A DNA stretch of 64,000 nt from NCBI GenBank assembly GCA_017524805.1, contig JAFXUX010000023.1, positions 1-64,000 on the forward strand, given 5' to 3'. The notes below the pieces were generated by a model. The model was given only the letters and a program-made list of their open reading frames with translations, searched no databases and was not told the origin of the DNA. Both the position numbers and the translations under genes were made by a program. The DNA comes from Candidatus Methanomethylophilaceae archaeon. GTDB taxonomy: Archaea; Thermoplasmatota; Thermoplasmata; Methanomassiliicoccales; Methanomethylophilaceae. Shown here in pieces: positions 42,504 to 51,190 of the stretch (within the stretch, counting starts at the first letter, position 1; each line of letters starts with the position of its first letter).

Positions 42504-44804
42504 ATGGACAAGAAGATTCTGATTGCCTTGGCAGTGGTCGCAGTGGTGGCCGTCGCGGCGATCGCGGCTTTCTGTCTGACTCAGGGGAACGGAAACAATG
42601 GCAGCAACGATTCCCCCGATGCAGATAAGAAAGCTGTGAACGTGAAATGCGACCCCTATACCATCACCAATTCGCTGGGCAACACCTACACATTCGACCA
42701 TACATTCGGCGCCGTTGCCGTTCAATGGAGCATATCCGGAGGGCCTTTCGTGACGATGGCGGCCCTTTTGGGCGATGATCTGCCGAAATATCTCGTCGGA
42801 ATAGACAGCACGCCGTCATTGTACCGTATGGACTCATGGGAAGCGTACTGCAAATCCATGCCTGAGCTGAAGAGTTTGCCGGTAATAGGCGATATAGGAA
42901 CCGACTGGGACAACACCAAGGTTCTGTCTCTGAAGCCGACGGCGCTGATTCTCCCCGAGAGGGTCAAGACAGATGCGGTGAACGGCAACGTCATTGAGAC
43001 GTTCGAAAAAGCCAACATCCCGATCATCTACGTGGATTTCCACAGAGAAGACATAGACACCATTAAGAGCACCATCATCAACCTCGGGAAGATGTTCGGC
43101 AAAGAGGCGAAGGCCCAGGAGCTGGCGGATCTTTACGAATCCAAGACCAAGCCCATCTATGAGAAGGCGGCCAGACTCATAGACAGCAACGGTTACATCG
43201 ATGTATATAACGAGACCGGGCAGCTGGGACCCTCGGCCACCGGGCAGTCCAGAGACAACACTCAGGATTGGGGCAAGCTGATCTACGAGTGCGGAGGCAA
43301 CAGCATCGCCGAGAAGACAGGCAAGCTTGACATGAGCTACGTCCTCACCAAGGACCCTGACAGAATCTTCTTCGCAGGATCATATTGGCCCAACCAGCCC
43401 GATGCCATACGCATGGGATTCGGAGTGACTGAAGCGCAGGCCAAGAAGACCGTGGACAAATACTTCGATGAGAGGGCAGGATGGAAGAGCCTCCAGGCTT
43501 ACGAGAACAACGAGGTCTATATCATCGCCCACTGCCTTGGCAGAGACATATACGACTTCTGTTCGCTCGAGTTTATCGCCAACATGATCTGGCCCGACGA
43601 GTTCAATTACAACCCGACCGCGGATCTCAAAGCGTTCTACGACAAGTATCTGCCTTTCGACTTCAGCGGAACTTGGTTCTTGAAGTATGATACCGGACAG
43701 ACTCCGGAGCCTACCACTGAAAAGGCTACGAACAAATCCTGTGCTCCCTACACCGTGACCGATCTTGCCGGCCAGACCTTCACCTTCGACCACACCTTCG
43801 GTGCAGTCGCCACCCAGACCACCGGCAGCGGCGGCCCCTTCTTCGGAATCGCCGCGCTCGTAGGCGACGACCTGCCCAAATACCTCGTCGGTTTGGACGG
43901 AGGGTTCAAGAACCGCATGGATCTGTACAACGCATACCTGGAAGGAATGCCTGAGCTGAAAGAGCTTCCAAACATCGGTGCCATAGGGACCGATTGGGAC
44001 AATTCAAGGGTGCTTCTTCTCGGATCCAATGCGCTTGTGGTGAACTTGGGCAGCAAATCCGCCATCGAGAGCAACGGCGTGAAGTCCGCTTTCGACAAGG
44101 CCGGAATCCCCATAATTTACATGAACTACCACACGGAGTCCATCGAAGACATCACCAAATCCATCAGGATCTTGGGGATGATGTTCGGACAGCAGGAACG
44201 CGCGGAGCAGCTCGCAACCCTGTATGAGACGAAAGCCGGCCAGGTGTACGACAGGGTCGCCCAGATCCTCGCCACCGGAAAGGAAAGGCCTACGATCTTC
44301 ATAGAATGCGCCAACGGAGGCCCGGACAAGATTGGAAACAGCTATCCGGACAACAACATGTGGGGCGCCATAGCCAGCAACCTCGGCGCTAATGTCGTAT
44401 ACAACAAGAGCGAGAGCTACGCGCCTTTGGATGAGCCTTTCATCCTGAGCAGCAACCCTGATCGCATACTGTTCACCGGGTCTTTCTGGGACACGTCGGT
44501 GAAAGACTACATAGCGATGGGATTCACCGCCACTTCGGATCTCACCAACGAGCGTGTCGACGGATACTTCGACAAGAGAGCCGGATGGAAGAGTTTGGAT
44601 GCGTACAAGAACGACCAGGTATACGTGATATACCACGGGCTGTCCAGAGACGTCTGGGATTACACCGCCATAGAGTTCGTGGCAAAGGTCATCTGGCCGG
44701 ACGAGTTCGCCGATTTGGATCCTGCCAAAGACCTTGCGGAATTCTACGAGGAGTATATGCCTTTCGATCTCTACGGCAACTGGTTCCATCACTATACCAA
44801 ATGA
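42504..44804 (+). CDS. Tandem-duplicated FecB/BtuF-type substrate-binding protein
   Basis: 766 residues. N-terminal anchor ILIALAVVAVVAVAAIAAFC, then two full binding domains, about residues 48-405 and 412-766. They align closely: CDPYTITNSLGNTYTFDHTF versus CAPYTVTDLAGQTFTFDHTF; IGDIGTDWDN versus IGAIGTDWDN; YFDERAGWKSLQAYENNEVY versus YFDKRAGWKSLDAYKNDQVY. Each domain alone has the size of a normal binding protein. A hinge TPEPTTEKATN joins them. This is the only binding-protein gene beside the permease at 45129. The ligand is unknown; the locus suggests a metal complex. Confidence 0.88.
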   Translation: MDKKILIALAVVAVVAVAAIAAFCLTQGNGNNGSNDSPDADKKAVNVKCDPYTITNSLGNTYTFDHTFGAVAVQWSISGGPFVTMAALLGDDLPKYLVGIDSTPSLYRMDSWEAYCKSMPELKSLPVIGDIGTDWDNTKVLSLKPTALILPERVKTDAVNGNVIETFEKANIPIIYVDFHREDIDTIKSTIINLGKMFGKEAKAQELADLYESKTKPIYEKAARLIDSNGYIDVYNETGQLGPSATGQSRDNTQDWGKLIYECGGNSIAEKTGKLDMSYVLTKDPDRIFFAGSYWPNQPDAIRMGFGVTEAQAKKTVDKYFDERAGWKSLQAYENNEVYIIAHCLGRDIYDFCSLEFIANMIWPDEFNYNPTADLKAFYDKYLPFDFSGTWFLKYDTGQTPEPTTEKATNKSCAPYTVTDLAGQTFTFDHTFGAVATQTTGSGGPFFGIAALVGDDLPKYLVGLDGGFKNRMDLYNAYLEGMPELKELPNIGAIGTDWDNSRVLLLGSNALVVNLGSKSAIESNGVKSAFDKAGIPIIYMNYHTESIEDITKSIRILGMMFGQQERAEQLATLYETKAGQVYDRVAQILATGKERPTIFIECANGGPDKIGNSYPDNNMWGAIASNLGANVVYNKSESYAPLDEPFILSSNPDRILFTGSFWDTSVKDYIAMGFTATSDLTNERVDGYFDKRAGWKSLDAYKNDQVYVIYHGLSRDVWDYTAIEFVAKVIWPDEFADLDPAKDLAEFYEEYMPFDLYGNWFHHYTK

Positions 44805-44810
44805 AAACGA

Positions 44811-44827
44811 GGGGGCCCATAGCCCCC
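44811..44827 (+). terminator. Hairpin between the binding-protein gene and the permease gene
   Basis: GGGGGC (44811-44816) pairs with GCCCCC (44822-44827). No strong T-run follows, so it may attenuate rather than end transcription; a separate promoter lies upstream of the permease. Confidence 0.5.
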
Positions 44828-45128
44828 GATTTCATGATTGATCGAAGCAAAAATGAGCGGAAGGGGAAATCCACAGCCGTGCGGAGAAGATGCAATGCCA
44901 ATCGCCAAACGTTTGAGGGAGGCCGTCTCCGACGCGTAGGTTCTTTGCAAAGACAATCATATTGGCAATATATTCCATAAATCCTGTTCGGTTAGAACGT
45001 ATCAAAGGAATGTTATTTATTGTATGTTGGATGATATAAACAACTGCTCTCATTGCCGGCGGCAATATGCATAAATGGTTGCTGCCACGCTGCCGTCGGC
45101 TGAGAGCGCCCTTAATTCCGGAGTTTCC
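44828..45128 (+). promoter_or_regulatory. Promoter and palindrome upstream of the second importer permease
   Basis: No gene. GATGATATAAACA (about 45030-45042) is a TATA box. ATTGCCG-G-CGGCAAT (45052-45066) is a perfect 7+1+7 palindrome at the expected start of transcription, a good operator candidate. Leader to ATG 45129 is about 65 bases. Confidence 0.5.
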
Positions 45129-46205
45129 ATGAGCGACAAAGAAAAGAAGAAACTCGTAAACGATGCCATAGGATCTCAGAATTTCAACTACACCCAGTAC
45201 TCTGCGAAGAAATACATGATCATAGCCATAGGCATTGTCCTGTGCGTCGTGTTCTTCTTCCTGGATGTCGTTTTCAGCTCGACGTATATCGATCCGGCGG
45301 TGATCATAGACAATCTGCTGCACCCCGGCAGAGACGACATAATGCACATCATCGTCTTCGACATCAAGATCCCGGTCGGTTTGATGGCCCTGATCTGCGG
45401 GGCTTCATTCGGTTTCGCCGGTGCGATCATGCAGACCATGCTCAACAATCCCTTGGCCAGCCCTTACACCCTCGGAATATCCGCGGGAGCCGGGTTCGGA
45501 GCCGCTCTGGCGATGGTCACCGGTTTAGGAGGCATGGCAGTTCTGGGCGAATACCTGATTCCCGGAAGCGCATTCCTGTTCGCCCTTCTCGCTTGCGGAG
45601 GCATATTCCTCGTCGCGAAAGTCAAAGGGTTCTCGGCCGACATAATGGTGCTGGCCGGTATCGGTCTGGTGTTCTTCTTCCAGGCCTTGCAAGCTCTGAT
45701 GCAGTATCTGGCTTCTCCGGAGGCTCTCCAGGGCATAGTGTTCTGGACGTTCGGAAGCCTGACCGGTTCCGACTGGGAGAACATCCCGATAGTCCTGGCC
45801 ATGTTCGTGATCATCTTCATACTGATCTACCGCAAGGCTTGGTTCCTGACTGCCATGAAGCTCGGGGACAGCAAGGCCGCCGCCCTCGGAATAGACACCA
45901 ACAACATCAGGAAGTGGATGTTCGTGGCGATCTCTCTTCTGACCGCGACCTGCGTCGCGTTCGTCGGTTGCATCGGATTCATAGGCATAGTCGGTCCCCA
46001 CGTGGCCCGCATGATCCTCGGCGAGGACCAGCGTTTCCTCATCCCGATGTCCTGCGTGTGCGGTGCCGCTATATTGACCATGGCGGACGTCGCGAGCAAA
46101 GTCATAGGCAACGGTGTGATATTCCCCATCGGTATCCTGACTTCCTTGGTTGGAGTGCCATTCTTCTTCTACCTGCTCCTCAAGAAAAAGAAGGCGGTAG
46201 CATGA
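45129..46205 (+). CDS. FecCD-family ABC importer permease (second system)
   Basis: 358 residues, ten or so helices after a polar 27-residue N-terminus. AGAIMQTMLNNPLASPYTLG near 105 and GCIGFIGIVGPHVARMILGEDQR near 285 are the family landmarks; SLVGVPFFFYLLLKKKK is the C-terminus. It should pair with the tandem binding protein and the ATPase, whose ATG overlaps its stop by 4 bp. Confidence 0.9.
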   Translation: MSDKEKKKLVNDAIGSQNFNYTQYSAKKYMIIAIGIVLCVVFFFLDVVFSSTYIDPAVIIDNLLHPGRDDIMHIIVFDIKIPVGLMALICGASFGFAGAIMQTMLNNPLASPYTLGISAGAGFGAALAMVTGLGGMAVLGEYLIPGSAFLFALLACGGIFLVAKVKGFSADIMVLAGIGLVFFFQALQALMQYLASPEALQGIVFWTFGSLTGSDWENIPIVLAMFVIIFILIYRKAWFLTAMKLGDSKAAALGIDTNNIRKWMFVAISLLTATCVAFVGCIGFIGIVGPHVARMILGEDQRFLIPMSCVCGAAILTMADVASKVIGNGVIFPIGILTSLVGVPFFFYLLLKKKKAVA

Positions 46206-47008
46206 AGGTCCGCGTGGATAACGTCGGATTCTCATACGGCGACACCCCGGTTCTCAGGGATGTGTGCTTCGAGGCGCTCCCCGGGGAGATCACGACGATA
46301 ATCGGCGCCAACGGCGCTGGAAAGACCACCCTGCTGAAATGCATCGCCGACCTCCATAAGCACAAGGGGGACGTGTATTTCGACGATTAGGTCGTCACCC
46401 GCAAAGACATGCCCAGCATCATGAGCTACATGGAGCAGAATACGGACTGCGAAGCCGAGCTGAACGTCTTCGAGATAGTCCTTCTGGGAATGGTGCAGTC
46501 GCTGTCCTTCTACGTGTCCGAGCAGGACGTCGAGAAGGTCACGGGCGTCCTGAGGCTTCTGGGAATCGAGAAGTATGCCGGACGCAAGATCGGCGAGCTC
46601 AGCGGCGGCCAGAGGCAATTGGTCTTCATAGCCCAGGCATTGGTGAAGGACCCCAAGGTCCTCGTTCTGGACGAGCCCACAAGCGCATTGGACCTGTACC
46701 ACCAGTTCAAGCTGATAAAATTCATAAGGAAGGTCACCAAAGAGCGCGGCTGCGTCACGATAATGACCCTCCACCACCTCGATGTCGCTCTGAAATATTC
46801 CGACAGGGTCGTCGTCATATCGGAGAACACCGTATATGGCGAAGGGTCCGCTGAGGAGATGTTCACCGAGAAGATGCTGGCGGAAGTCTACCGCGTCAAA
46901 GCCGACATCATCAGGGACGCCAAAGGGAACAAGCACATCCAGGTCCTGGAGCCTCTTGACGAGGAGTATGAGGACGATGCCGAAGTGGCCTTCCCCTCAG
47001 AGGAATGA
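46202..47008 (+). CDS. FecE-type ABC importer ATPase with in-frame TAG at codon 63
   Basis: 268 residues if TAG (46388-46390) is read through. Before it: Walker A GANGAGKTT at 35-43 and KGDVYFDD. After it, in the same frame: VVTRKDMPSIMSYMEQ (Q-loop), LNVFEIVLLGM, signature LSGGQRQ, Walker B VLVLDEPTSALD and the switch histidine in MTLHHLDVALK. Termination at TAG would leave a 62-residue piece without signature or Walker B, and an internal start at 46409 would lack Walker A. A complete, undamaged ATPase in a busy operon argues for decoding, probably as pyrrolysine; a point nonsense mutation of a sense codon such as GAG is the alternative. Confidence 0.85.
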
Positions 47009-47030
47009 CCGCCGACGGAGTTGCAGCGAT

Positions 47031-47792
47031 ATGGGCGAAGAATTGAAATCCACCATAAGAAAAGGTTGGGACGCGTCCGCCAAAGGCTACACCAACGTCG
47101 TGTCAGACGATTTCCATGAGCCTATAAGCAAGGAATGGACGGATCTGATACTCTCCTTCGCTCCTGCGGAGGGAAGGATGAGGATACTGGACGTCGGCAC
47201 CGGGCCGGGGGTGTTCGCCACCCTGATGTCCAAAGCCGGGCACGACGCAGTCGGGATAGATATCTCCGACAGCATGCTGGAAGAGGCAAGAAACAATTCC
47301 AGGCTGGCAGGCGCATCGCCCGAGTTCGTCAGGATGGATTCGGACCGCCTCGAGTTTCCGGACAATTCCTTTGACATGATCATCAACAGGAACGTCCTGT
47401 GGATCATGCCGGATCCCGTAGCCGTCTACAAAGAGTGGCTCAGAGTGCTGAAGCCTGGAGGGAGGCTCCTCTATTTCGATGGGGTACATCCCGCCAGGGA
47501 GAAGGACTACGACTTCAAGGCCCACGACCTCAAGAGCATCGGAAGGATAGAGGGCGGGAAACCGGTCAAGACTTCCGTGACCAAAGAGAACTACGACGTC
47601 ACCAGAGGATGGAAGAAGGAGCTTCCGCTGTCCTTCGTGGAGCGTCCGAAATGGGATCTGGAGAATGCCGCGAAGGTAGGTTTCGTCGGCATAGAATGCG
47701 CCGATTTCCTCGGCGTCGAATCGGATCCCAGATACAAGGATCCTAACAGAGAGTATCGGATGTTCCGGCTCTCCGCATCGAAACCACAATGA
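47031..47792 (+). CDS. Class I SAM-dependent methyltransferase (UbiE-like), copy A
   Basis: 253 residues. MRILDVGTGPGVFATLMSKA (motif I), GIDISDSMLEEA (motif post-I), NRNVLWIMPDPVAVYKEWLR and VLKPGGRLLYFDG (motif III). The C-terminal third (KKELPLSFVERPKWDLENAA) is shared with the next gene and looks like a substrate-binding cap specific to this pair. It starts 22 bp after the ATPase stop with a weak GGAG site, so it belongs to the importer operon. The methyl acceptor is unknown; the imported ligand is a candidate. Confidence 0.85.
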   Translation: MGEELKSTIRKGWDASAKGYTNVVSDDFHEPISKEWTDLILSFAPAEGRMRILDVGTGPGVFATLMSKAGHDAVGIDISDSMLEEARNNSRLAGASPEFVRMDSDRLEFPDNSFDMIINRNVLWIMPDPVAVYKEWLRVLKPGGRLLYFDGVHPAREKDYDFKAHDLKSIGRIEGGKPVKTSVTKENYDVTRGWKKELPLSFVERPKWDLENAAKVGFVGIECADFLGVESDPRYKDPNREYRMFRLSASKPQ

Positions 47793-47796
47793 TCAA

Positions 47797-47822
47797 GGCC
47801 CCTTCGGGGGCTATCTTTTACC
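47797..47822 (+). terminator. Hairpin between the two methyltransferase genes
   Basis: GCCCC-TTC-GGGGGC (about 47799-47812) followed by TATCTTTTA. It may reduce transcription of copy B relative to copy A. Confidence 0.55.
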
Positions 47823-47901
47823 ATGCTCAGTTTTGCTCGCAATGCTGATGATGGGCACACACCCGATGGGTTCGTTCTTCCAAGGTCAAGGTGAAGAAAT
47901 T

Positions 47902-48675
47902 ATGGACGGGGAAAACAGCGATCTGAAAAGGAGGATAAGGGAAGGCTGGGATCTGTCGGCCCCAGGGTTCACCGGCGTGGTCGTACCGGTGGACCTTGCA
48001 GAGCCGAGGAGAAGCAGATGGGCGGATCTGATACAGTCGAAGTCGCCGTCCGGCCGCTTGAAGGTGCTGGACGTCGGCTGCGGGCCCGGAGTGTTCTCGA
48101 TAATCATGGCTCAGGCCGGACACGATGTCACCGGGATAGACGTCTCAGAGAAGATGAGAGAGGAAGCCGCCAAGAACTCCGCAAAGTTCGGGGTGTCTCC
48201 CACGTTTTTAGTCATGGATTCCGACGGCATGTCTTTCGAAGACGGCGCGTTCGATCTTGTAATCAGCAGGGATGTCATGTGGGTCATGCCCGATCCCGAC
48301 AAGACCATGAGGGAATGGTTCCGCGTCCTCAGAAGCGGCGGATCATTGGTCTATTTCGACGGGGCGCATCCTGCCAGGGGGAAGGATTTCGATATCAGGA
48401 GCGAATACTCCGGTCAGAGGAACGAATACGAGAGGGAAAACGGGAAGTCTCCGCCCTGCTCATACAAGCCCGAAGATTTCGAGAAGGCCCGCGGGTTCAA
48501 ACGCGATCTCCCGCTGACTTACGTCGAGCGCCCCGCTTGGGACGTCGCCGCGGCCGCTAGAGCAGGGTTCGCAGAGATAAGATGCGAGGGCATTACCGAA
48601 GATCTTGACGTCCTTTCGGAGGCCGGGAACGCCGGGGGATTCAACAGATTCAGGCTGTCTGCCGTCAGACCCTGA
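47902..48675 (+). CDS. Class I SAM-dependent methyltransferase (UbiE-like), copy B
   Basis: 257 residues, a paralogue of the gene at 47031. LKVLDVGCGPGVFSIIMAQA, GIDVSEKMREEA, SRDVMWVMPDPDKTMREWFR and the cap KRDLPLTYVERPAWDVAAAA align throughout. AAGGTGAAGAAATT before ATG 47902 is a proper ribosome binding site, which excludes the upstream in-frame ATG. The pair mirrors the two LCMT-type enzymes at 338-1950 in the other importer locus. Confidence 0.85.
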   Translation: MDGENSDLKRRIREGWDLSAPGFTGVVVPVDLAEPRRSRWADLIQSKSPSGRLKVLDVGCGPGVFSIIMAQAGHDVTGIDVSEKMREEAAKNSAKFGVSPTFLVMDSDGMSFEDGAFDLVISRDVMWVMPDPDKTMREWFRVLRSGGSLVYFDGAHPARGKDFDIRSEYSGQRNEYERENGKSPPCSYKPEDFEKARGFKRDLPLTYVERPAWDVAAAARAGFAEIRCEGITEDLDVLSEAGNAGGFNRFRLSAVRP

Positions 48676-49410
48676 GCCAAGCCGTCGCCAGTCTTCTGGG
48701 ACTTTGCTGTCCAGGATCTCCTTGAATGCATTGAGATGGGAGATCGGATCGGCGATCCTGGTTTCGGCTCCCGCATTCTTCAGGGCCTCTGCGCATCTTA
48801 CGGCAGACGGCCCGTCGAAGGATACGAACATAGGGATGGCCGTTATTCTCTTGGCTCCATCCGATATCAGTTTCTTTATCGCGGTTTCCGCATCCGGCTC
48901 GCCTATCCTGGAGTAGCGGACCGCCGCCGGCCACCCTTTGTCTTCCAAGAATTCGGAGTAGGATTCCATATCCTTTCTGCAATGGGACATCTTGGATCCG
49001 TGGGCGATGAGAAGCGCGGCATCGCCTTCGCGCGGTTCTCCCAGGGATTCGCGTATCGCTTCCGCCATGCGCGGGTCGAAGCCTAAGGCGGTGGAGAATC
49101 TGGTGGCGATCTCCGTCCCATCGAGGATCGTCCAGGATCCGGCGTTGTCCGGCAGCGACAGCCTCTTGGGCATGTCCCATACGGTCGTCTGCCCCTCCGA
49201 TATGGCCAGAGGAAGGATGGAGAACGTTTTGATGCCTTCTTTGTGGCACATCTCCGAGATGACGTCAGAAGAGTTTGGAGAGCCTTTGTGATACGCTATG
49301 CGGACGTTCTTGCGGCCGCGGGATATCAGGTATTCCGCGCATTCTTCGGCCATCAGCTTTCCGCCAGGAGAATCCGAGTTCTGGCCCAGAACGATGATGC
49401 CAGTTCTCAT
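48460..49410 (-). CDS. CbiX/SirB-like chelatase, two-domain, C-terminus overruns
   Basis: Homology covers about residues 1-245. The second half has ALLIAHGSKMSHCRKDMESY, with the metal-binding histidine of sirohydrochlorin chelatases, and KRITAIPMFVSFDGPSAVRC. The first half has the same fold, but its corresponding motif reads IIVLGQNSD, without the histidine. Relatives insert cobalt or nickel into tetrapyrroles; the adjacent CooC/CooT-like genes would suit nickel or cobalt. ATG 49410 is fixed by homology. After about 48670 the frame runs on antisense to the methyltransferase and is not protein-like. Confidence 0.72.
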   Translation of the reverse strand: MRTGIIVLGQNSDSPGGKLMAEECAEYLISRGRKNVRIAYHKGSPNSSDVISEMCHKEGIKTFSILPLAISEGQTTVWDMPKRLSLPDNAGSWTILDGTEIATRFSTALGFDPRMAEAIRESLGEPREGDAALLIAHGSKMSHCRKDMESYSEFLEDKGWPAAVRYSRIGEPDAETAIKKLISDGAKRITAIPMFVSFDGPSAVRCAEALKNAGAETRIADPISHLNAFKEILDSKVPEDWRRLGSGSDGRQPESVESPGVPGLRKDVKIFGNALASYLCEPCSSGRGDVPSGALDVSQREIAFEPAGLLEIFGLV

Positions 49411-49480
49411 GGGAGCGCCTTCCAGAGGTGATGGGACGGGCCAGCTTGGTCCGCCCCCGGAATATGTTTTCCAGTCAGAG

Positions 49481-49678
49481 TCATCGCTGCACGGAAGCGA
49501 GCCACAGCTCTGCCATGATCGTGTCCACTTTGGTGATGGCCGCTTTGGGGACTTTGATGACATTCCCTTCTACGTTCATGAGGGCTACATACTCGGGCTT
49601 CACTGTCGCTTTGATGACCTTGTCGGCTACGATGTTGCCGTCTTCGTGCCCGTCCAGATATACTGTGAATTCGCACAT
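49481..49678 (-). CDS. CooT-like small nickel-binding protein
   Basis: 65 residues. It starts MCEFTVYLDG; CooT proteins are 60-70-residue dimers that bind Ni(II) through the cysteine at position 2 of an MCE-x-x-V-Y-L start. The strand pattern KATVKPEYVALMNVEGNVIKV also fits. It begins 1 base after the CooC-like gene stop (TGAGATG), so the two are translationally coupled. Confidence 0.8.
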   Translation of the reverse strand: MCEFTVYLDGHEDGNIVADKVIKATVKPEYVALMNVEGNVIKVPKAAITKVDTIMAELWLASVQR

Positions 49679-49679
49679 C

Positions 49680-50453
49680 TCACATCCCTATGATCTGCTC
49701 TATCTTTTTCTTGACCGCTGTCAGGTCTTTCACCGCGTCCGATTCCGGATACGCATCCATGAGTGTCTCGCCATTTCTGTCGGCCTGTATCACTGAGCGG
49801 TCGTATCTGATGCGGACGGCTTCGTCCGGTCTCAGTCCGACCAACGACGACATCCTCTTTATGTCCTCTTCGCTCTCGGATTTGTTGATTATCAGGAGGT
49901 TGTTTTTGACCTCCAGATCCTTGGCCATCTTCACGACCTGCCTGGAGACTTCGGCGGACTTGGGGGTAGGCTCGGTCAGGACAGCGTTGCAGTCGAACTC
50001 TCTGGCAAGCCCTCTTCCGAGGATCTCCGGCCCGGCTTGGGAGTCCACGAAAGCTATGTCGTACTTCTCTTCGCATCTGTCCGAGCCCAGATAGTTCAGG
50101 AGCATCTTGACGAGGTTTATCGGGGCGCAGAGGCACCCCCCGCCGCCGTGCTCTATTGCGCCCATGACCACTACGCGTATGCCGTCGGCGTTGACTTTAG
50201 AGTGCTCTTCAATGACCTTCCGGCCGATCTCGGAGATTCCGTCCTCCTCAAGCTCCCTTCCGATCTCATCCCTTTCGTCGGCGATGGTGGGGACTTCCAT
50301 GAACGGTATCCCCAAAGTCATCGCCAGGTTCATGCTGGGGTCGGTGTCGAAGACGACGACCTTCCGGCCTTCGCGCGCCATCATGGTCGCGACGGACGAT
50401 ATGGTGGTGGTCTTTCCGACTCCTCCTTTTCCTGTCGAGATTACGGTCTTCAT
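49680..50453 (-). CDS. CooC/MinD-type ATPase, probable nickel-insertion chaperone
   Basis: 257 residues. P-loop STGKGGVGKTTT at 6-17 with the deviant Walker lysine, VVVFDTDPSMNLAMTLG, and GGGGCLCAP near 103-111, giving the CxC pair that binds nickel at the CooC dimer interface. FVDSQAGPEILGRG is switch II. CooC loads nickel into CO dehydrogenase; in a hydrogenotrophic methyl-reducing methanogen other nickel enzymes are possible clients. ATG 50453 overlaps the upstream TGA by 4 bp. Confidence 0.85.
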   Translation of the reverse strand: MKTVISTGKGGVGKTTTISSVATMMAREGRKVVVFDTDPSMNLAMTLGIPFMEVPTIADERDEIGRELEEDGISEIGRKVIEEHSKVNADGIRVVVMGAIEHGGGGCLCAPINLVKMLLNYLGSDRCEEKYDIAFVDSQAGPEILGRGLAREFDCNAVLTEPTPKSAEVSRQVVKMAKDLEVKNNLLIINKSESEEDIKRMSSLVGLRPDEAVRIRYDRSVIQADRNGETLMDAYPESDAVKDLTAVKKKIEQIIGM

Positions 50454-51190
50454 TCCGCACACTCGAACGTCTGGGACATCACGTTCATGACTTCGTCATA
50501 TTCGTCCTCAACGGCTTTGCTGGCATCGGCGTATCTTACAACGACCAGATATTCCCCGACGGATTTGGCTTCGAAGGAGATCTTTCCGTTCTCGTCTGTG
50601 ACATAGTTCTGGGTGTCCTCCGCGGCCTTGTCGAAAACCGCGACCTTGACGTTCTTGAGGGGTTTGCCTTCGTAGATGATCTGAGCCGACACGGTCTATC
50701 CTTTCTTGGGCTTCACGCAGCTCAGCTGCATGTCTATGATGGAATTCATTATGGTCCCGGGGGTGCCGGTCTTGGAGATGACCTTCTTCGAGATGACCTG
50801 ATAAGCTGCGGAGCGGTTCACGTTCTTGAAATCTTTCTTGAGGCCGTTGAACCATCCTTCGTCTGTTATGACCCAGATGATGCTGCTTTCGCATCCGAAA
50901 TAGACCGTGTAGATGTCGTCGTCGGTATCGTCGAATGTGAGTTTGCTGTTTTTTTCGGTCGTCTCCAGCTTGTATTCGACATCAAGGGGGCCTTTCTCGT
51001 TGAAGATGGCTATCTTGGAGTACGAAGCGGGTATTGGCCCGTCGGACACCATGCGGTGGCCGTATCCGCCCATGACGGTGACTTTCCCGTCTTTGATCTC
51101 CGCGCCGTAAAGCCAGTTCTCGTGCCCATAAACCATTCTGTTCAGCCTGCGGAGATCTTCGGGGCTATTATTATTACAAACCATGATCAT
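50450..51190 (-). CDS. DUF4198-like protein with in-frame TAG at codon 165
   Basis: 246 residues if TAG (50698-50696) is read through. The part before it has VYGHENWLYGAEIKDG and GGYGHRMVSDG, like the N-terminal strand region of DUF4198 proteins, which are linked to nickel/cobalt transport. The part after it, in the same frame, is IIYEGKPLKNVKVAVFD then VTDENGKISFEAKSVGEYLV, the Ig-like second half of that family. Together they have the normal family length. A GTG two codons after the TAG with AGGAT upstream could initiate the second half separately. No signal peptide is seen. TATA-like AATATATT at 51211-51218 suggests a leaderless start at ATG 51190. Confidence 0.75.
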
